Below, piece after piece: positions 20,744 through 33,943 of a DNA stretch of 64,000 bases. Made by a program: the position numbers and the translations under genes. Every line of letters begins with the position of its first letter. Within the stretch, counting starts at the first letter, position 1. The stretch is from assembly GCA_010093705.1 (NCBI GenBank), contig MU006097.1, positions 1-64,000 of the forward strand, in the 5' to 3' direction. The notes beneath the pieces were generated by a model, which saw only the letters and a list, made by a program, of their open reading frames with translations, was not told the origin of the DNA and did no database searches. Origin of the DNA: Patellaria atrata CBS 101060. Lineage: Eukaryota > Ascomycota > Dothideomycetes > Patellariales > Patellariaceae.

Positions 20744-22228
20744 GTTGGGTGCAGACTTTTACTTGGTGTTGAGTCTGGTGTTCAGATAGACTTGGTTCAA
20801 TTAGATCAATTTTCTTTTCTCGTTCTAGAGGATGTTCCCTTTGTTCGAATTGTTAGGGGTCAATCGTTCTATCTTTCTCGGGTCAGTGTTCTCTGGTTGA
20901 TATGTACCTCAAGGACCTATCGTTTGCTCCAAAATATCGAGGGACACAACTATCTACACTGTCCCCGTCTCTACAGTTCGAAGTATCTATGCATCTACCA
21001 TCCTGTCACGTTAGGGGTCTCCACAATTCACTTCAGACACACTCTACACATATCCAATAGCGCCATCCAGTCCAAACACCCTAAAAACATTCAAAGCAAC
21101 CCATTCATAATAGCGAGGTAAGTCTACGAATCCCCGCGAACAGGGATGAACGAGATATCGAAACCTATCCGTTTACCCCCTCCAACCCCATCTCATCCCA
21201 TCACCATCACCATCAAGACTCCAAAAAGAACAGACGAGTCTCCCACCTCTTTGCTGTATCATCAACACACTCTCGACACCCTCCGCCCTCCCCACGTCCC
21301 CCACTGTCCAGTCAATCGGAAACCTAGCACACTTTCATCCTTCCATCTTCGATCGAAGGCCCATCCAGCTCGCCATAGACCCTTGGAACAACCCCATCTG
21401 CTACAAAGCCCCACCAGCACAAAACTGTACCTTCCGCTGTCCGAAATAGAACCCCACCTGCGCGGTCTTGTACAGTAGATCATAAGCACCGCCCCCAACT
21501 TTCTCGTCGAGCTCAGGAGACGGGGGTATAGATCACGGGGGTAAGGGTGAGTTCTCTGGGGTACCGCAGTGGTATCATGGCGGTATCGGCTGGGGATTTC
21601 TATCATAGTGTAGCGGATATACCCTCTGCCTTAGTTATCTACTTTTATGAAGACCTTTTGGGGGGGGAAATACTGTACCGTAGAACTACCGGTATTCCCC
21701 TGTCGAATTTCCAGATCAGGAGCTATGTGATCGTTCTTTCTGAGTCATCGCAGAGAACCATATCCTCGAACTTTTATTCCTCGAACGACACAGAAGAGTA
21801 CATGCGAGAGATTGTTTGGACTTCAATGAGCAACGATGATGGATAACTGCCAATGCTGTCCATCGAAACGAAGTAATGTAATGGTATGATTTCCTCTGAG
21901 CTGAATTGTGCATGGGTAAACCGTAAGAGGTAGAGAATGGGTGATGTAATCTATATTATGGGGAGGAAGACGTGCGTAGTTGAGGCGAAGTAAGGAGGAC
22001 AGGGGTCAGGTAGAGCAAAGCAGGTAGGGGAATCAACAGTACCGAGCTGGTAAAGGTATGACCACACAGTATAGTTTAGATTTAGAGCTGAATGGACCGG
22101 TTTTGAAGCAGCAGAGATCGACTTCAACACTTTCACGTTATACACACTAGGAAAGAAGTAGAACGAGCAGAGCAGCTCAAGTATTTTTCTATTCGAAGTA
22201 GGTTCTCCACTTGGACGAGACCATGCAT
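20744..22228. other. 1.5-kb convergent intergenic region
   Basis: Several mid-size ORFs lie here (for example 21146-21478 plus and 21262-21606 minus), but none has a recognisable domain, and both frames are Pro/Ser/Arg-rich as expected from biased composition. One TACTGTAC octamer at 21671. An unknown short gene in 21150-21480 cannot be excluded. Confidence 0.4.
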
Positions 22229-22873
22229 CTATTCTTCATCATCGTCATCGGCGTCATTAACCACATTGAAGAACCTAAGCTCATAGACACCCTTGGAAGT
22301 GCTAACGACACGAAGCCAATCACGAAGCTGTTGCTTCTTGAGGAACTTCTTAGTCCTATCGCAGCGTCAGTAAAATCCCCCAAACAACTCTCCCCAATCA
22401 CAAGAAGTCAGAGGTTCGGAAAAGAGGTAAACATACAAGTACTTCAAATACCTCCCCGAGAATTCCTGATGCGCCACGACCTCAATCTTGCCATCTCCAA
22501 TCTGAGAAATCGTAACCGTATCGCCCAAATTCCCGGTCCGGCCATCCACCTTGATCTTATCGTGAAGGAACTTTTCGAAAGCAGCGACGTCGAAGATCTT
22601 ATCGTTGGCGGGCTGCGAGGCATTGATGATGAACTATTGGAGAGCAACCGTTAGCACAGTACAAGTAAAACCTCGCCCCTTACGGGTAATGGTAAGATGG
22701 TGGTGATTATTTCGGTCTCTCACCTTCTTCGTCACCTTGGGAGCTTTTCCCTTCTTCGTTCCGCCTTGTGTGTTCTTCTACATGTTCGAAATCATCATAT
22801 CAGTATTTTTTCTGTACACTCAACCTACTGCTCGAGGGCAGCAAAGTGGTGCACGTACGGTTGCTGGAGCCAT
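22229..22873 (-). CDS. RPL22: 60S ribosomal protein L22
   Basis: Four exons: 22873-22859, 22777-22724, 22633-22437 and 22355-22229, giving 130 aa. The first exon encodes only MAPAT, a layout common in ribosomal protein genes. Then [114 protein letters not shown]; and an acidic end NDADDDDEE. All joins keep phase. It is a component of the large ribosomal subunit. The reading is clear although each exon sits in a different small ORF. Confidence 0.95.
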
Positions 22874-23533
22874 TGTGGCGGTTCTAATTTGAAACTGATT
22901 ATTGCGCAAAGAGATGGATATCCTGCGCCTTGCATAAAGGTATAGTTGAGGCGATGGTCGAATTAATGGAAACTTGAAAAGTTAACGGAATATTGAATGT
23001 GTGCAGGATGTGACTTGGCGGAATCTTGGCAATATACGGAGAACCGCAACGCTAAGAGTGCATCATGAAATCTGCTCTATAGCAGATTTCTTAATAAATA
23101 GAAAGTGCTATGATTAAGAACGGAAAGTGACAAGAGAAGAAAAAAATGACTATTCACATTCTCCATTAAGAGTCTATCACTACTATCTGGGTCTCATGCA
23201 CTTCCCCATCCGAACTCACAGCCATCCATTACATATCTCATTCGCCGAGTCCCTATTTACAAAAGAGTTTATCAACTCCGGGTATTATAATATTACGTCT
23301 AACATTACAGTCAATGCGTGCTGACGTTGGGTTCCATGACCTCTAAAGCGAAGGTAAAGTGAGTCGAGGAAAGAGCGAGCGTACTCAGCAGCAAGACAAC
23401 GTGACCCGAAGAATAGAAGGTAGAAATGATAAATGATCCCGCTAGAACTCCGATATGATGATTATGATTCCTCTTTCCCCTCTAGTGCGCCTTCACTTGC
23501 TAGCCCAACTCTTTAAAGTAAGTTACGGGTTGT
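22874..23533. promoter_or_regulatory. RPL22 promoter / LCB2 3' flank
   Basis: 660 bp. A perfect 10-bp inverted repeat with a 4-nt loop, GAAATCTGCT CTAT AGCAGATTTC, lies at 23067-23090, about 195 bp upstream of the RPL22 start. No gene is supported here; the plus ORF at 23127-23324 looks like chance. Confidence 0.5.
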
Positions 23534-25576
23534 CTATCGCAGAGGGACCTTAACATCTTGCACACCACTCTTTATTACATCCTCTAGCTTCCATCTCGGT
23601 GGAGTGACCGAGGGTTTCTTGCCTGTAGCTTCCATCTCGCGTCTAATCTCTTTCTCCATCTCGTTGGTTAAGCCATCAGGTAATGGTTCAGCACCGCCGG
23701 CAATGCCGCTTGAGAACTTGAGTTGGACCTCGTTTCCGATCTCATTACAAGCAGTCAGCATTCTGTCTAAGTCGTCTTTTGTATGAGCTGCCGAGACGCA
23801 GAAACGAGCGCGAGATGAAACGAGGGGAGTAGCAGGATATCCGACTACGACGACGGAAATCTTGCGCTTTAGCATTTGGTGAGAGAAAGCCGGCATCTTT
23901 GCGGGATTGTAAAGCATGAGGGGAATAATAGGAGAGTCATCATGACCAACGACAATGAAACCTAGCCGCTTGAGCCCTAGGCGGAGGTATCGAGAGTTGA
24001 AAGCTAATCTTTGCAGTCGCTCTTCACCTTGGCCTGGGCTAAGCTCTCCTGTAATGATCTTGAGGGCTGACAGAATTTGCATAAGCACAGGTGGAGTGGG
24101 TGATTCGCCAAACATGGTACCTGCGTTCGTAGCACGGAGTTTGTCGATAATGGGTTTGTCTGCGGCAATATAGCCTCCATTTGCGCCAAATGACTTCGTG
24201 AGGGTACCCATAAGAATGTCAACTTCAGCAGGATCGATACCGAAGTAATCGCATACGCCACGTCCTTTTGGTCCAAGTGCTCCGACGGAGTGCGCCTCAT
24301 CGACGTAAAGACTGAATTTGTACTTTTTCTTGAGCTCGACGAGGCCTGGAAGATTACACATGGTTCCCTCCATGGAGTATAAACCTTCGACAGCAACGAG
24401 GATCTTCTTCCACGGACGATGTGTTCTTGGTTGACCCTGAGAGATTACTTCTCTAAGTAAGCGTTCCAAATCTTGCATGTCGTTGTGCTTGAACATTTCT
24501 ATCATAGCTCCCGATAATCTCGCGCCGAATCGAATTGATGAATGGTTGAGCTCGTCAGAGATGATAAGACATCCTTTCCCCATGAGAGCAGGGAAAGCAA
24601 CAGCGTTTGTGACAAAGCCCATCGAGAATACCATAGATGCAGGTTTCCCAACGAATTTAGCAATGCAGTCCTCGACCTCCAGATGAAGATCTGTAGTACC
24701 AACATCTCCTCTAGAGCTAACGGTGCTGATACCGTATTTTTTAACTGTGGCTTCTACAGCATCCGCACAAGGGCCCTCCGACTGTGCAAATCCGAGGTAA
24801 TTGTAGGAGCTCATATTAAGAGTTTCCGTGGTAGTACCTGTGAACTGGAAATTGTAGAATCCATCGTTCGAAGTCCTATCAAGGAGAGTGATATATCGAC
24901 CTGGGACTCCTGTGGTCGGGCGATTAAAGCAATCATTGATACGCATCTTGAGCCGACGAACGTAAAAGTTATCGAAATCGCTATTCAGCGGAGCGTAGCC
25001 GTTCCTTTCCATAAGATGTTGGTAATAGTTTTTCCTGAATCGTTTCCCAAAAAAGTCTCGAACGTGTCCAAAGATGATAAGAATAAGATATGAAATATAA
25101 GTCGTCAATAGGAAAAAGTACGGTGGTTCATCTTCAATAGGTTCGGGAAACTCTCCTCCAGTAAATCTGCTCGAGTATCTATGAGTTTGCGAACCTAGGG
25201 GACCGAATTGAGCGTGTTGTCTAGCAATTCGACGCGCTTCCTCCGGCGAAGGAGGTTGGAAGATAGTTGTTGTCCGATCTTCCATTGCCTTCTCGCCCGT
25301 CGCAGTGGACAAGGATATAGTAGGTAAGGATAGTGTCGAGACGTTGATGGAAGGCGAGGGAGAATTCCGCAGAGCTCTCTGCTGAGCAGCGAGCGCAGCT
25401 TGGAAGGCTGGGTCGCTAGCCTTCGACTTAGGAGACGTTGAAAAGAATGACGTGAATCGATTATTCGTTTTGGAAAGAGAGGACCTCCTAACGTTCTTCT
25501 TCTCGCTTGGTGGATCGAGAATAGATGCGTTGGGAGAGGGATTGCTAGCGAAAGGGTTGATGCTTCGAGTAGGCAT
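23534..25576 (-). CDS. LCB2: serine palmitoyltransferase subunit 2
   Basis: Catalytic subunit of serine palmitoyltransferase at the ER membrane; condenses serine and palmitoyl-CoA to 3-ketodihydrosphingosine, the first step of sphingolipid synthesis. Single exon, 680 aa. Order: disordered Ser-rich N-terminus; a membrane span FFLLTTYISYLILIIFGHV; the start of the alpha-oxoamine synthase fold (NMSSYNYLGFAQS); PLP-enzyme blocks YGISTVSSRGDVGTTDLH, VEGLYSMEGT, YVDEAHSVGALGPKGRG; and the PLP-lysine motif GTLTKSFGANGGY (Lys at about 460). The end is ARFCVSAAHTKDDLDRML plus a polar tail. Length fits filamentous fungal LCB2, which has a longer N-terminus than yeast (561 aa). It would pair with an LCB1 encoded elsewhere. 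Confidence 0.96.
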   Translation of the reverse strand: MPTRSINPFASNPSPNASILDPPSEKKNVRRSSLSKTNNRFTSFFSTSPKSKASDPAFQAALAAQQRALRNSPSPSINVSTLSLPTISLSTATGEKAMEDRTTTIFQPPSPEEARRIARQHAQFGPLGSQTHRYSSRFTGGEFPEPIEDEPPYFFLLTTYISYLILIIFGHVRDFFGKRFRKNYYQHLMERNGYAPLNSDFDNFYVRRLKMRINDCFNRPTTGVPGRYITLLDRTSNDGFYNFQFTGTTTETLNMSSYNYLGFAQSEGPCADAVEATVKKYGISTVSSRGDVGTTDLHLEVEDCIAKFVGKPASMVFSMGFVTNAVAFPALMGKGCLIISDELNHSSIRFGARLSGAMIEMFKHNDMQDLERLLREVISQGQPRTHRPWKKILVAVEGLYSMEGTMCNLPGLVELKKKYKFSLYVDEAHSVGALGPKGRGVCDYFGIDPAEVDILMGTLTKSFGANGGYIAADKPIIDKLRATNAGTMFGESPTPPVLMQILSALKIITGELSPGQGEERLQRLAFNSRYLRLGLKRLGFIVVGHDDSPIIPLMLYNPAKMPAFSHQMLKRKISVVVVGYPATPLVSSRARFCVSAAHTKDDLDRMLTACNEIGNEVQLKFSSGIAGGAEPLPDGLTNEMEKEIRREMEATGKKPSVTPPRWKLEDVIKSGVQDVKVPLR

Positions 25577-27600
25577 GATAGTAGGTTCGAAAGGGCCCCT
25601 GGGTTGATTTGCTGGAGATCTTTGAAGATGTCCAATTGCAATTTAGGATAGGAGAGGAGAAGGGCGTAAGATGATGGAGTCGATGCGTAAAGGTCTAGCA
25701 GATTTGTAGTTTTATGGAGGTGCTGAGTCAAACTATACAGAAGTACTTTCCAGTATTAGCCACTATAGCTCAAGGAAGAATCATCAAGCAGAAAATATTT
25801 TAGATGGTACTGGTGGGAGTGAAGAGGGAAGCAGTTTGTTGTAATTTCTCTCGACCGGAGGTGCGCGGGAAAGAAGGAAGCATCCGGCTCACGAAGAGAT
25901 TCTCTTAAAGGTTGAAGCGCGTACTGGGACAATTTTGCTTTTTGAATTGCATGTAAGATAGGAGGAAATAGGTTTACTTACAAGCGACAGGTATTGCACA
26001 CAACGTCTGAGCCCTTAAAAGAGCGAGGAAGAGCTGTTGTAGCACAAAAATCTCCAACGGCCGCGAGGAGCAAAGGAGAGAAATGGAGCTCTGGCGATGC
26101 TGGGCGAGACTGCAAGGTACCCACGTCCGAGGCCCAAGCCCCCCCGCAGACCCCCTTATTAAGATTTCCACGCGACGGCTTCCCGACAAATGTCCGGTTT
26201 CCAAAAGCTACGGCCTTCGATCAAGAGTCCGATATTGCGAAAAGAAAAGGAAATAGAAGTATAAGGAACGATTGAGGTGAAAGGAAATAAGGACTTGAAG
26301 ATGGTACGGATCAGATATCTCTTAAAATTGAGTTGAAATTAAATTTCGAAGATCAAAGGTCAGCCAGTAAGAAAGCAGAGAAAGGGAAAAGCTAAATACA
26401 AGAATGATACAGGGATAGGTAAGCATGTGGTAAGCCCAACGGTTATAACGAGATACCCGACCCGACGGCGTTAGGTTACGAGTACTGAACTGTATTATAC
26501 GACAAGGTTGGATATCTTGCAATTGGTTCTGTCTACTGATGTACAGTACAGCACTCTCAATTATAGTCGTTTAGATTTATCCTTCTGTGAGATCCTCATT
26601 CTCGATCGGATACAATTGAGTGAATATACAGTACTATACTCTATGGGAGTAATACTACAGGTAATAAATCCGTTTGCAGATCTTAGGCATGAGTCGAGGC
26701 AACCCCTTTTCATAGGCTAGACCGCTCTGTGACTCCAAGCAAATGGGCAAGAAATGCAAGTTGTCACCTTATTCACCCACATCAAGACCCTTCGTTCAGA
26801 GATACAAGCATGAATCGTAACCGGTATATATGGTTTGATTCAACCGAGCAGATTGCACTTTTACTAAGCTCGACTCTTGACCCTGATTCCAGCTGCCATG
26901 CAAGAATGGGAGCAATGACGAGCCGTCGTAAGCTTTCAATACCACCTTAACCAACTCTCAGGGTGATAAGAATCAATTTACTATCCTACATGCTTTTGAG
27001 AAATGTACCTACATACGCTGCGATTGAGGAAGCCAGCGGAAATGGGTGGCAAGATCATCAAAGTGAGAGATGCCCAGATGCGTTTGGACGTCGTACCTTT
27101 TGATCTTACCTTTCCATCCCAATCAACGGCCATGTGCTTTGCAGGTAAGTATTTCCCGGTACAACCTATACTCACCCACCAGAAAACAAAACATAATGAA
27201 AAGATTAAAGAAGACCTGGGGGAGCAGCAGCTTGGCTAGTAAAACATGAGAAAAACCAATTCCAATCCCACTTCTTCCGCTTACCCGTGTTTGTCGTGTC
27301 GGGCAAATTACTTGTTGTGTGTGCGAAAGAGTTGACGGGGCGGTCGTTCGAAGCGGTATCGGTAGTATCGGCGACGTATCTGGAAACTGAGAGAGTTTGC
27401 GCATGCTTACCCTTGCAATGATAGTTGCGAAAGTAGCTTGGGTGAGAAAAGACCAGCTAAAGCCGTCCAAAAATTGTCTGCCTTACCCTTGGTGTGAAAG
27501 GGGTGAAGTGTGAAAAGTGTGAATGCGAAAATCGAGTATACCAGGGACACAATGGACATGCTATAGTCCAGTAAAAGAGCTGGAACTTGCAACAGCGAGT
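25577..27600. other. 2-kb gene-free region upstream of LCB2
   Basis: It should hold the LCB2 promoter and long 5' leader and the 3' flank of the U1-70K gene. Small ORFs on both strands (for example 27003-27239) show no family. A GTACAGTA octamer is at 26541. No RNA gene recognised. Confidence 0.4.
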
Positions 27601-28908
27601 CTAGTACCTTCTCTTGCTTCTGGGGTCGTCGTATCCATCACCGCCGTAGTTGCGTTTCTTGGAACCATCGTCTCGTCCGTAGGGGCCGTCATGTTCGCGA
27701 TCTCTAAACCCAGATCCTGGTTCGCCTCTCTTACCCACAGGTTCACGGTTGCTTCCACTTCCGCGATCGCCCCCCCTGTATCCTCTATCTTCGTAGGGTC
27801 GACCACCACCATTAGGACCATCCATGGGACCGGAATTACCGTAACGGCCGCCACCTCCATACCCACCACCAAAGCCGCCTCCTCTACCACCACGAGGTCC
27901 GGAGGGTGCTCCTTCGGGAGGCGCTCCATTACCTTGGAACCCGATACCGCCTCTACCTCCACTATACCCACCTCTAAAACCACCTCTATCTCCGCCAAAG
28001 CCTCCTCTGAAGCCGCCGCCGCCGCCTCGACCACGGAAGCCTCCACCACTAAATCCACCTCGGAACCCACCAGGACCAGCCGGAGGACCAAACCCTCCTG
28101 AGCCTGATGGTCTTGCTGGAAGCGCCTTAGTATATCCACGTCCGCCTAGACCGCCTCCAAAGCGTCGAGGTCGCCATCCAGAAACGGTCCTGCCACGCTC
28201 GACGTCAACAAGTACTCGTCGGTCTTTGATACGGATACCATCGGTTTCTTTGTAAGCGGCTATAGAAAAGAAAGCAGAGCTCTCGTGTTAGTCTTGATCA
28301 CACAGATTTACCTGATAGGGGAGGATTGGAGTTGGGGAATTGGGATGAGTGCTGCAGTACCCTTCATGTCCTTCTCACGCTCATATACAATGAAAGCATA
28401 GCCTTTCGTTTTCTTCTTCGCTAATTTCTCTGGACTTGCGTGAGTATCGGCAACAATACGTATCTATGTGCTTGTCAGCGATGAACTGGTGATACGATGA
28501 TAAAAATGATAGATAAAAACATACCCTTTCAATAGGGCCGAAACGCCCGAACTCTCTCTCGAGATCTTTAACTTCTGTATCATAGCTCAACCTAGCTACG
28601 AACAGTGTCTTGAAAGCATCTCCTCTCACTTGCGGATCCTCGTCTGGTTTGTATTCCTTGACGCCCTCCGTCAAAAGATTCGTAATCTTCTCCTTCTTCT
28701 CCTGTTTGATCCTATCTCTGCGCTGCTGCCAGCTCTCGGTTGGGACATAATGATCATCGTACTCCTTCAGAGCTTGAAGATAATCGCCAACACCGGTAAT
28801 CTTCGCGGTCCGGCGATTTTCGGGCGCATGGTCGGCGTGAACTAGGTATCGCAATGCTGGTCGCGGTGCGAAGAGCGCAAGAAGATTTGGTGGGAGTTTA
28901 TCTGTCAT
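27601..28908 (-). CDS. SNP1: U1 snRNP 70 kDa protein
   Basis: Binds stem-loop I of U1 snRNA and helps select 5' splice sites. Exons 28908-28525, 28463-28361 and 28259-27601 give 381 aa. Seen: N-terminal U1-70K block [20 protein letters not shown]; then [20 protein letters not shown]; an RRM with RNP2 LFVARL and RNP1 KGYAFIVY (the latter in exon 2); the family sequence [20 protein letters not shown]; and [16 protein letters not shown]. The C-terminus is a long Gly/Arg region ([18 protein letters not shown]) ending in RSKRRY. Because of the GC-skewed Gly codons, two other frames also stay open for about 190 codons; these are shadows. Confidence 0.94.
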
Positions 28909-29450
28909 AATGGCATTTGTCAAAATGAAGCGCCGATAAATCAAGATGACAGGCACGTAGGACCCGATCCAGATATGTTCTGGGGATGAAAACAATAAAA
29001 GGAATGAGTTGAAGTGGAAGGTTGGGGTTACAAGGATCGCGTCCAAGGCTTAGTAACTCTAGTCGTGGGACTGCAAACCGCCCAAAATCAATGGGACCAT
29101 CAGACTCTCCCTATACTGAGAGGAAATTAACACCAGAAAGACAATAGTTATAGGACCGTGAAGAAGTCAGAATATTTTCCCTGATACATAGAATATACTG
29201 GTCTCTTCAGATTTTCAAATTTGCTCGAATTTTATACCGTAATCCCTTATTGAAGAAGGTGACTTTCTGTTAGTCCCACGATTAGTTACCAAGCCTTGGT
29301 CCCTTTCTCTCAGTGCCAAGAAAAACCCTTTTCCAAATAAGGCCCGTGCACCATCTTCGGCTTCAAACAGTTCAACTTTCTAGCGATGGAATAATGATAT
29401 ATCGTTATCATACTTCCTCCACAAGTGTCATCAATATGCCTCTTGCAGCA
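28909..29450. other. gene-free stretch, U1-70K promoter
   Basis: 540 bp between the U1-70K start and the end of a small hypothetical gene. Nothing specific seen. Confidence 0.5.
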
Positions 29451-29831
29451 TTAAGGTCTGTCGCCAAAGGCCAGGTATTTGCATTCCTCTAAAATCCGTT
29501 CACTCTCCAACCAGACTAATACTTGAATCCGTAGAATGGCGTCGGCGCATTCGTGCTCCAATGCAAACGCCTCGATTTTCATTACTGCGACTGGGCGGGC
29601 AGTTCGAAGGGCATGAAGTATGGCTGTCAAACAGGATTTCTCTTCATCTACTAATTCCCCTTTAGCTCCTTTCTTAAGCACACCCTTCCGAGCTTTGCGA
29701 AAAAGCACCCTCAAATCGAAATCCGCGTATCCCCACGACCGAGTAAGCATCCCGTCATCAAAGCATCCTATATAAATGGGCGTGAGAAGGCCATTTGTGT
29801 ACGAAATATGGAGAAAGAAGAGATTCTTCAA
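29451..29831 (-). CDS. hypothetical protein, 126 aa
   Basis: An uninterrupted minus-strand ORF. The first 27 residues are hydrophobic and of poor quality; a more natural start is MLTRSWGYADFDLRVLF. The body (FRKARKGVLKKGAKGELVDE, AILHALRTARPVAVMKIEAF, ILRIQVLVWLESERILEE) has the alternating charged/hydrophobic look of a real helical protein. No domain is recognised. It lies between U1-70K and TPI1, same strand as both. It could be an orphan gene or an exon of a larger one. Confidence 0.4.
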   Translation of the reverse strand: MKNLFFLHISYTNGLLTPIYIGCFDDGMLTRSWGYADFDLRVLFRKARKGVLKKGAKGELVDEEKSCLTAILHALRTARPVAVMKIEAFALEHECADAILRIQVLVWLESERILEECKYLAFGDRP

Positions 29832-30183
29832 AAAGCTGAGCTATTACGAGATGCCAGTGGAGAAAAATTGAAACGGACGCTCAATAAACCGGTGAAGAGT
29901 TTAAACGAAAGCATAAGAGGTGTTTGGAGTCCGTTCCATGGAGCTCGATATCAAATATAATGGGCAATGGAATTTCAAGATTATATACCATAGCATTATC
30001 ATGGCGTTTGGACAACGGTTTCAGTATATCGACCCTGTAACAATATCTCTTGCACAAAGATCGAGCCCCAGAGGATGTTCAGAGGGGTTGCATATGTTCA
30101 GGTATCGCAATTTATGTATACCTTCTACATGTTGAATCTCCCGTTTTCCAGCCCTGTACCATTCCCCACGTCTCATTACCTGC
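29832..30183. other. TPI1 3' flank
   Basis: 350 bp without supported genes; expected TPI1 3' UTR and terminator. No defined signal identified. Confidence 0.4.
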
Positions 30184-31399
<1,216 letters not shown>

Positions 31400-32399
31400 G
31401 ATGGCTGATGGTTTTTGTAAGTATAATCCTAAAGTTTCTCAATATGTTCGAAGGTTTTGTCGTAAGATTGAAGAGTTTTTCTGTGCCTTAAGAATGTTTG
31501 CTTCTTTCTAGAGACGGCGGGGGGATGGTTGAGATGGTGGGGTTCGTCTGAGCTCACTCACAAAAGCCCTGAGCAACGTCAGTCGCGGGGGGCCGATCGG
31601 AGAATCATAAGGTACAACACTTTATTCTTAGAATGAGGAGGCTCTCAATAATAGAGGAAGCCGAGGACGACAGGAAAACGATATGGAATCCCAGGACCTT
31701 AGCATTCCATTTCTACGGTGGTATGGAAGTCTCAATTCAACTCAACATCTAGAAGGTAGTTTCTATTCGTACCCTTAACCTTATCACTACATGGCCAGCT
31801 GCTTGCAAAAAGATGTCTTCCCACTTATTTTGAACAGCTTTGTCAAATTCCATGGACGCGAGACTTAGAGATGAGAGGCCTGCGTATAGCAGTCGTACAA
31901 CTGGAACTGTACGAACGAAAACCCTTCATACGCTCCTGTCTTTCCTGCGCAGTACAAATTGTATTATCAGAGACAGTTAGAAGACATAACATATAGTAGG
32001 CCAGCAATGTATGAGTCTGTAATCAGTTCCTATGTTTTTGTTAAGTAAAGAGCAAGGCAAGACTATATGACGTTTTCGATATATCCACTCGAACGTTGTA
32101 GAACTATGCATGTTGCACACATAACGGGAAATTATCATCTTTGCTCTATCATGGAGATCTGAGTACTATATGTCTGCGTGAGTCCCTAGAGTTGAGCTAC
32201 TAGAGGAAGGGAGTACCACGGATAAACACCACCTACTCTCGATTATTACCAATTCCTCAACTTCCAAACTCCCCCAACGCCTCATTTCCATACTCAGATT
32301 TCGCATCCTTCCCCAGCACAACTTTCTCCTACTCACACTAAGATCTATCTCTCTCGATTCGATACAACCACAACCTTCAAGCTTAGCGGACTTTAACGA
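31400..32399. other. 1-kb gene-free stretch, TPI1 promoter side
   Basis: No gene supported. The 150 bp above the TPI1 start is the presumed promoter. Confidence 0.5.
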
Positions 32400-33005
32400 G
32401 CCAGACCGCCCCCGACTACCCTCAGGAATTGATACTCGAAGCAAATCACCTGCATACTTTCGGTAACCTTAACGATACCCACCGAGCCATATTCTCAGAA
32501 GACGAGTGGTCTCTGGTAAGAGCAGTCGTTGAGCTCTACCCAAAACCACCGCTATCAAGCATTAGAAGCACTCGCGTGACACGACCAGCGAATTGGGGAC
32601 TCCCAGAGTCTTGATTTGAACGCGGTATGCATAATTGCGTACTATCAATACCTATCTTCGCCCAAATTCCATACCGGCTGTACGAATAGGACAGAGTTCT
32701 TCTCGACTATAAGCGTACAGTACGAGAAACGAATGCTCGACATAAGGGAACAGATCAAGCAAATAATACCGTGCTCACTCGCGATGGTACTCGCCATCAC
32801 TTGATCACGATCGAGCGCATCTTATGCTTTCTCTAAATTGTTTGGCCCAGGCTCCGCCAACGAAGGAGGAAAGGAAGTAGTGCTATCCGGAACCCCACAC
32901 ATTTCCGCCAAGCTCTCTGCAGTTGCCGGAGTTACTGTAGTTTTACGGAGTACTGGTAGTTCTAATGATTCGGAGCAACCCAGAACTACTCCCTCCGCAT
33001 GAACC
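32400..33005 (+). pseudogene. possible decayed or multi-exon unknown gene
   Basis: Three successive plus-strand segments look protein-like but lie in different frames: one around LILEANHLHTFGNLNDTHRA and SEDEWSLVRAVVELYPKP; one with YQALEALA, then HDQRIGDSQSLDLNAVCIIA and YEKRMLDIREQIKQI; and one with SYAFSKLFGPGSANEGG to VAGVTVVLRSTGSSN. I could not link them by convincing introns. They may be a pseudogene or an orphan gene with introns I cannot place. The last segment runs into a 12-bp tandem repeat. No family recognised. Confidence 0.25.
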
Positions 33006-33026
33006 TCCGCATGAACCTCCGCATAA
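32990..33026. repeat. 12-bp tandem repeat (about three copies)
   Basis: CCTCCGCATGAA is repeated two and a half to three times head to tail, at the end of the doubtful coding region. Confidence 0.7.
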
Positions 33027-33258
33027 CGAATTCCGCAAACTGACCGACTGGATCCCACCTAAACCTATAACTCCCCAATATAGCAAAAATTAAATCAAGT
33101 CAAGTCATGAACGGCACAACTATAGAGACCACTTACTCGCACCAGCCATACATATGGCCCTCATCGTCCTCACCTCAACCAACCCTCCTATGTCCTAACA
33201 AAACACGTCCACTCCCCTCGGGCTCTCTCCACCCAATCCTCCCCATAGAACCCCAGCA

Positions 33259-33943
33259 ATGGCTCCAATAGTCGTAATCGGCCACCTCATCACCTCCACC
33301 CCCTCCGCCCGCCGCACCCTCATCACCGAGCTCGCGAAAATATCATTCTACTCCCTCGCCTCGGAGCCAGACGTGGTCAAATACGCCATCACCGTCCCGC
33401 GGGATCCAGCAGACGAGACATCGATCTACGTCGTTGAACAGTACGCCCTACCTTATACCCCCCTGTCCCCTCCCCTCCCCATTCCCCCCTCTACCCTGAT
33501 ACACGAGAAACGAGAAACGAGCAACAGACACCAAAGTTGACATCACCAGATACCGCACCCAAGCCGCGCTAACCACGCACATGTCCTCCCCGGCCGTCTC
33601 ATCCATCCTCTCCTTCTTCGCCGCCAACCCCTCCCTCCTCGCTGGCCCGGGAAAAGTCTACACCATGGACCACCAGTCCGGGTACACATCCCCTTCCGCA
33701 GCGCGCGCGAGCGACGCGGTCATCGCATTCGGCCCTGCTGGCAATGCGGAGTGTGTCGAGGGCGTGTTGGGGCAGCATGGGGTGCTGGGGTATCAGGTGT
33801 TGAGGGACCGGGAGGGCGGGGTGGAGAGGTGTCTTGGGATCTTTGAGGGGGAGGGGGGTGCGAGGGTTGTGGGGGAGGGGAAGGTGCTTTTGAAGGTAGA
33901 GGCGGGGTTTCTTTATCGGGGGAGCTTGAGGGCTGTGCTTTAG
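33259..33943 (+). CDS. ABM-like (dimeric alpha-beta barrel) protein
   Basis: Exons 33259-33440 and 33550-33943 around a 109-bp intron (GTACGC...CACCAG) give 191 aa. The N-terminal half, MAPIVVIGHLITSTPSARRT to IYVVEQYRTQAALTTHMSSP, has the ABM/monooxygenase-like layout: a strand, a helix with a Glu-Pro-Asp region (ASEPDVVKYAITV) and the E-Q-Y-x-x-x-x-A-x-x-x-H signature. The second half (ASDAVIAFGPAGNAECVE, then VEAGFLYRGSLRAVL) could be a second, weaker barrel repeat. Substrate unknown; such proteins act in quinone or secondary metabolism, or as stress proteins. The 3' half is unusually G-rich on the plus strand. Confidence 0.7.

Noticed and set aside
25994-27239. Several 70-93-codon ORFs in the LCB2 upstream region
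   Set aside because: No family, no splice logic; frames overlap each other on both strands.
27523-28139. Two further ~190-codon open frames (one plus, one minus) over the U1-70K tail
   Set aside because: They mirror the Gly/Arg-rich codons of the real frame; low complexity, no domain.
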